Of a stretch of 7,069 bases of DNA, positions 6,993 through 7,069 are shown piece after piece. A program made the translations under genes and the position numbers. Source of the DNA: Candidatus Omnitrophota bacterium. Its GTDB lineage: Bacteria > Omnitrophota > Gorgyraeia > B26-G9. The notes below the pieces were generated by a model, which saw nothing but the letters and a program-made list of their open reading frames with translations, made no database searches and was not told the DNA's origin. The stretch spans positions 1-7,069 of the forward strand of contig QNCH01000086.1 in the NCBI GenBank assembly GCA_003645745.1, written 5' to 3'. Within the stretch, counting starts at the first letter, position 1. Every line of letters begins with the position of its first letter.

Positions 6993-7069
6993 CTATAAAG
7001 AAAATAAAAAAAGGCTTAAGGAAAGAATGCCTCCGATGGTAAAATAGTTATGCAAGTAAAAAATAACCA
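6993..7069 (-). CDS. Hydrophobic C-terminal fragment of an upstream protein, or displaced signal peptide
   Basis: A minus-strand frame enters from the right edge and ends at TAG 6995-6993. The last 24 residues are VIFYLHN, then YFTIGGILSLSLFLFSL. They form one strongly hydrophobic segment of 17 to 18 residues, consistent with a terminal membrane helix. It could be the end of an integral membrane protein encoded to the right. It could also be the signal peptide of the truncated CFI-box protein thrown out of frame, since it lies immediately upstream of that gene's domain sequence in a different frame. Only 77 bases are visible, so neither reading is secure. Confidence 0.3.
   Translation of the reverse strand, partial: VIFYLHNYFTIGGILSLSLFLFSL

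Overview
The window is AT-rich and almost all of its readable genes lie on the minus strand, so transcription runs from the right end to the left. The central 5.3 kb is a tight two-gene operon for alpha-glucan and trehalose metabolism. A GH57/DUF3536 glycoside hydrolase (3042-5468) comes first. It is followed, with a one-base TAATG stop/start overlap, by a maltooligosyl-trehalose synthase, TreY (256-3042). An extended -10 promoter sits about 65 bases upstream of the chosen GH57 start. TreY converts the reducing-end alpha-1,4 bond of maltodextrin into an alpha,alpha-1,1 bond. The GH57 enzyme probably cleaves, branches or transfers alpha-1,4-glucan and so supplies or remodels the same substrate. 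The usual partner TreZ, which releases trehalose, is not in the window.

Upstream of the operon (5508-5833) is an intergenic stretch with the operon promoter, a run of nine G, and a perfect 11-bp hairpin followed on the minus strand by a T-tract. That hairpin is most likely the terminator of the next gene. The next gene (5834-6862, open upstream to 6985) encodes a modular, probably exported protein. It has an N-terminal region resembling a concanavalin-like beta-sandwich, then a fibronectin-III-like repeat, then a C-terminal CFI-box (CFIATAAYGT). Its 5' end looks broken: recognisable domain sequence continues 41 codons upstream of the first ATG, with no start codon, and then meets TAG. The last 77 bases hold a short hydrophobic minus-strand reading frame ending just before that point. 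It is either the tail of an upstream membrane protein or a displaced signal peptide.

At the far left (1-77) a minus-strand reading frame runs off the edge. Its first 25 residues resemble the N terminus of REP-associated (Y1/IS200-like) tyrosine transposases, and repeated ATTCCCC/GTCCCC motifs lie just upstream. No tRNA, rRNA or CRISPR array was seen.

The organism cannot be named from the sequence. Low GC, the TreY plus GH57-DUF3536 pairing, a CFI-box protein with the 'SNSFPTGELNADTT'-type repeat, and a RAYT-like gene start would fit an uncultivated Gram-negative lineage such as Omnitrophota or a relative. That is inference from general familiarity, not a database match.
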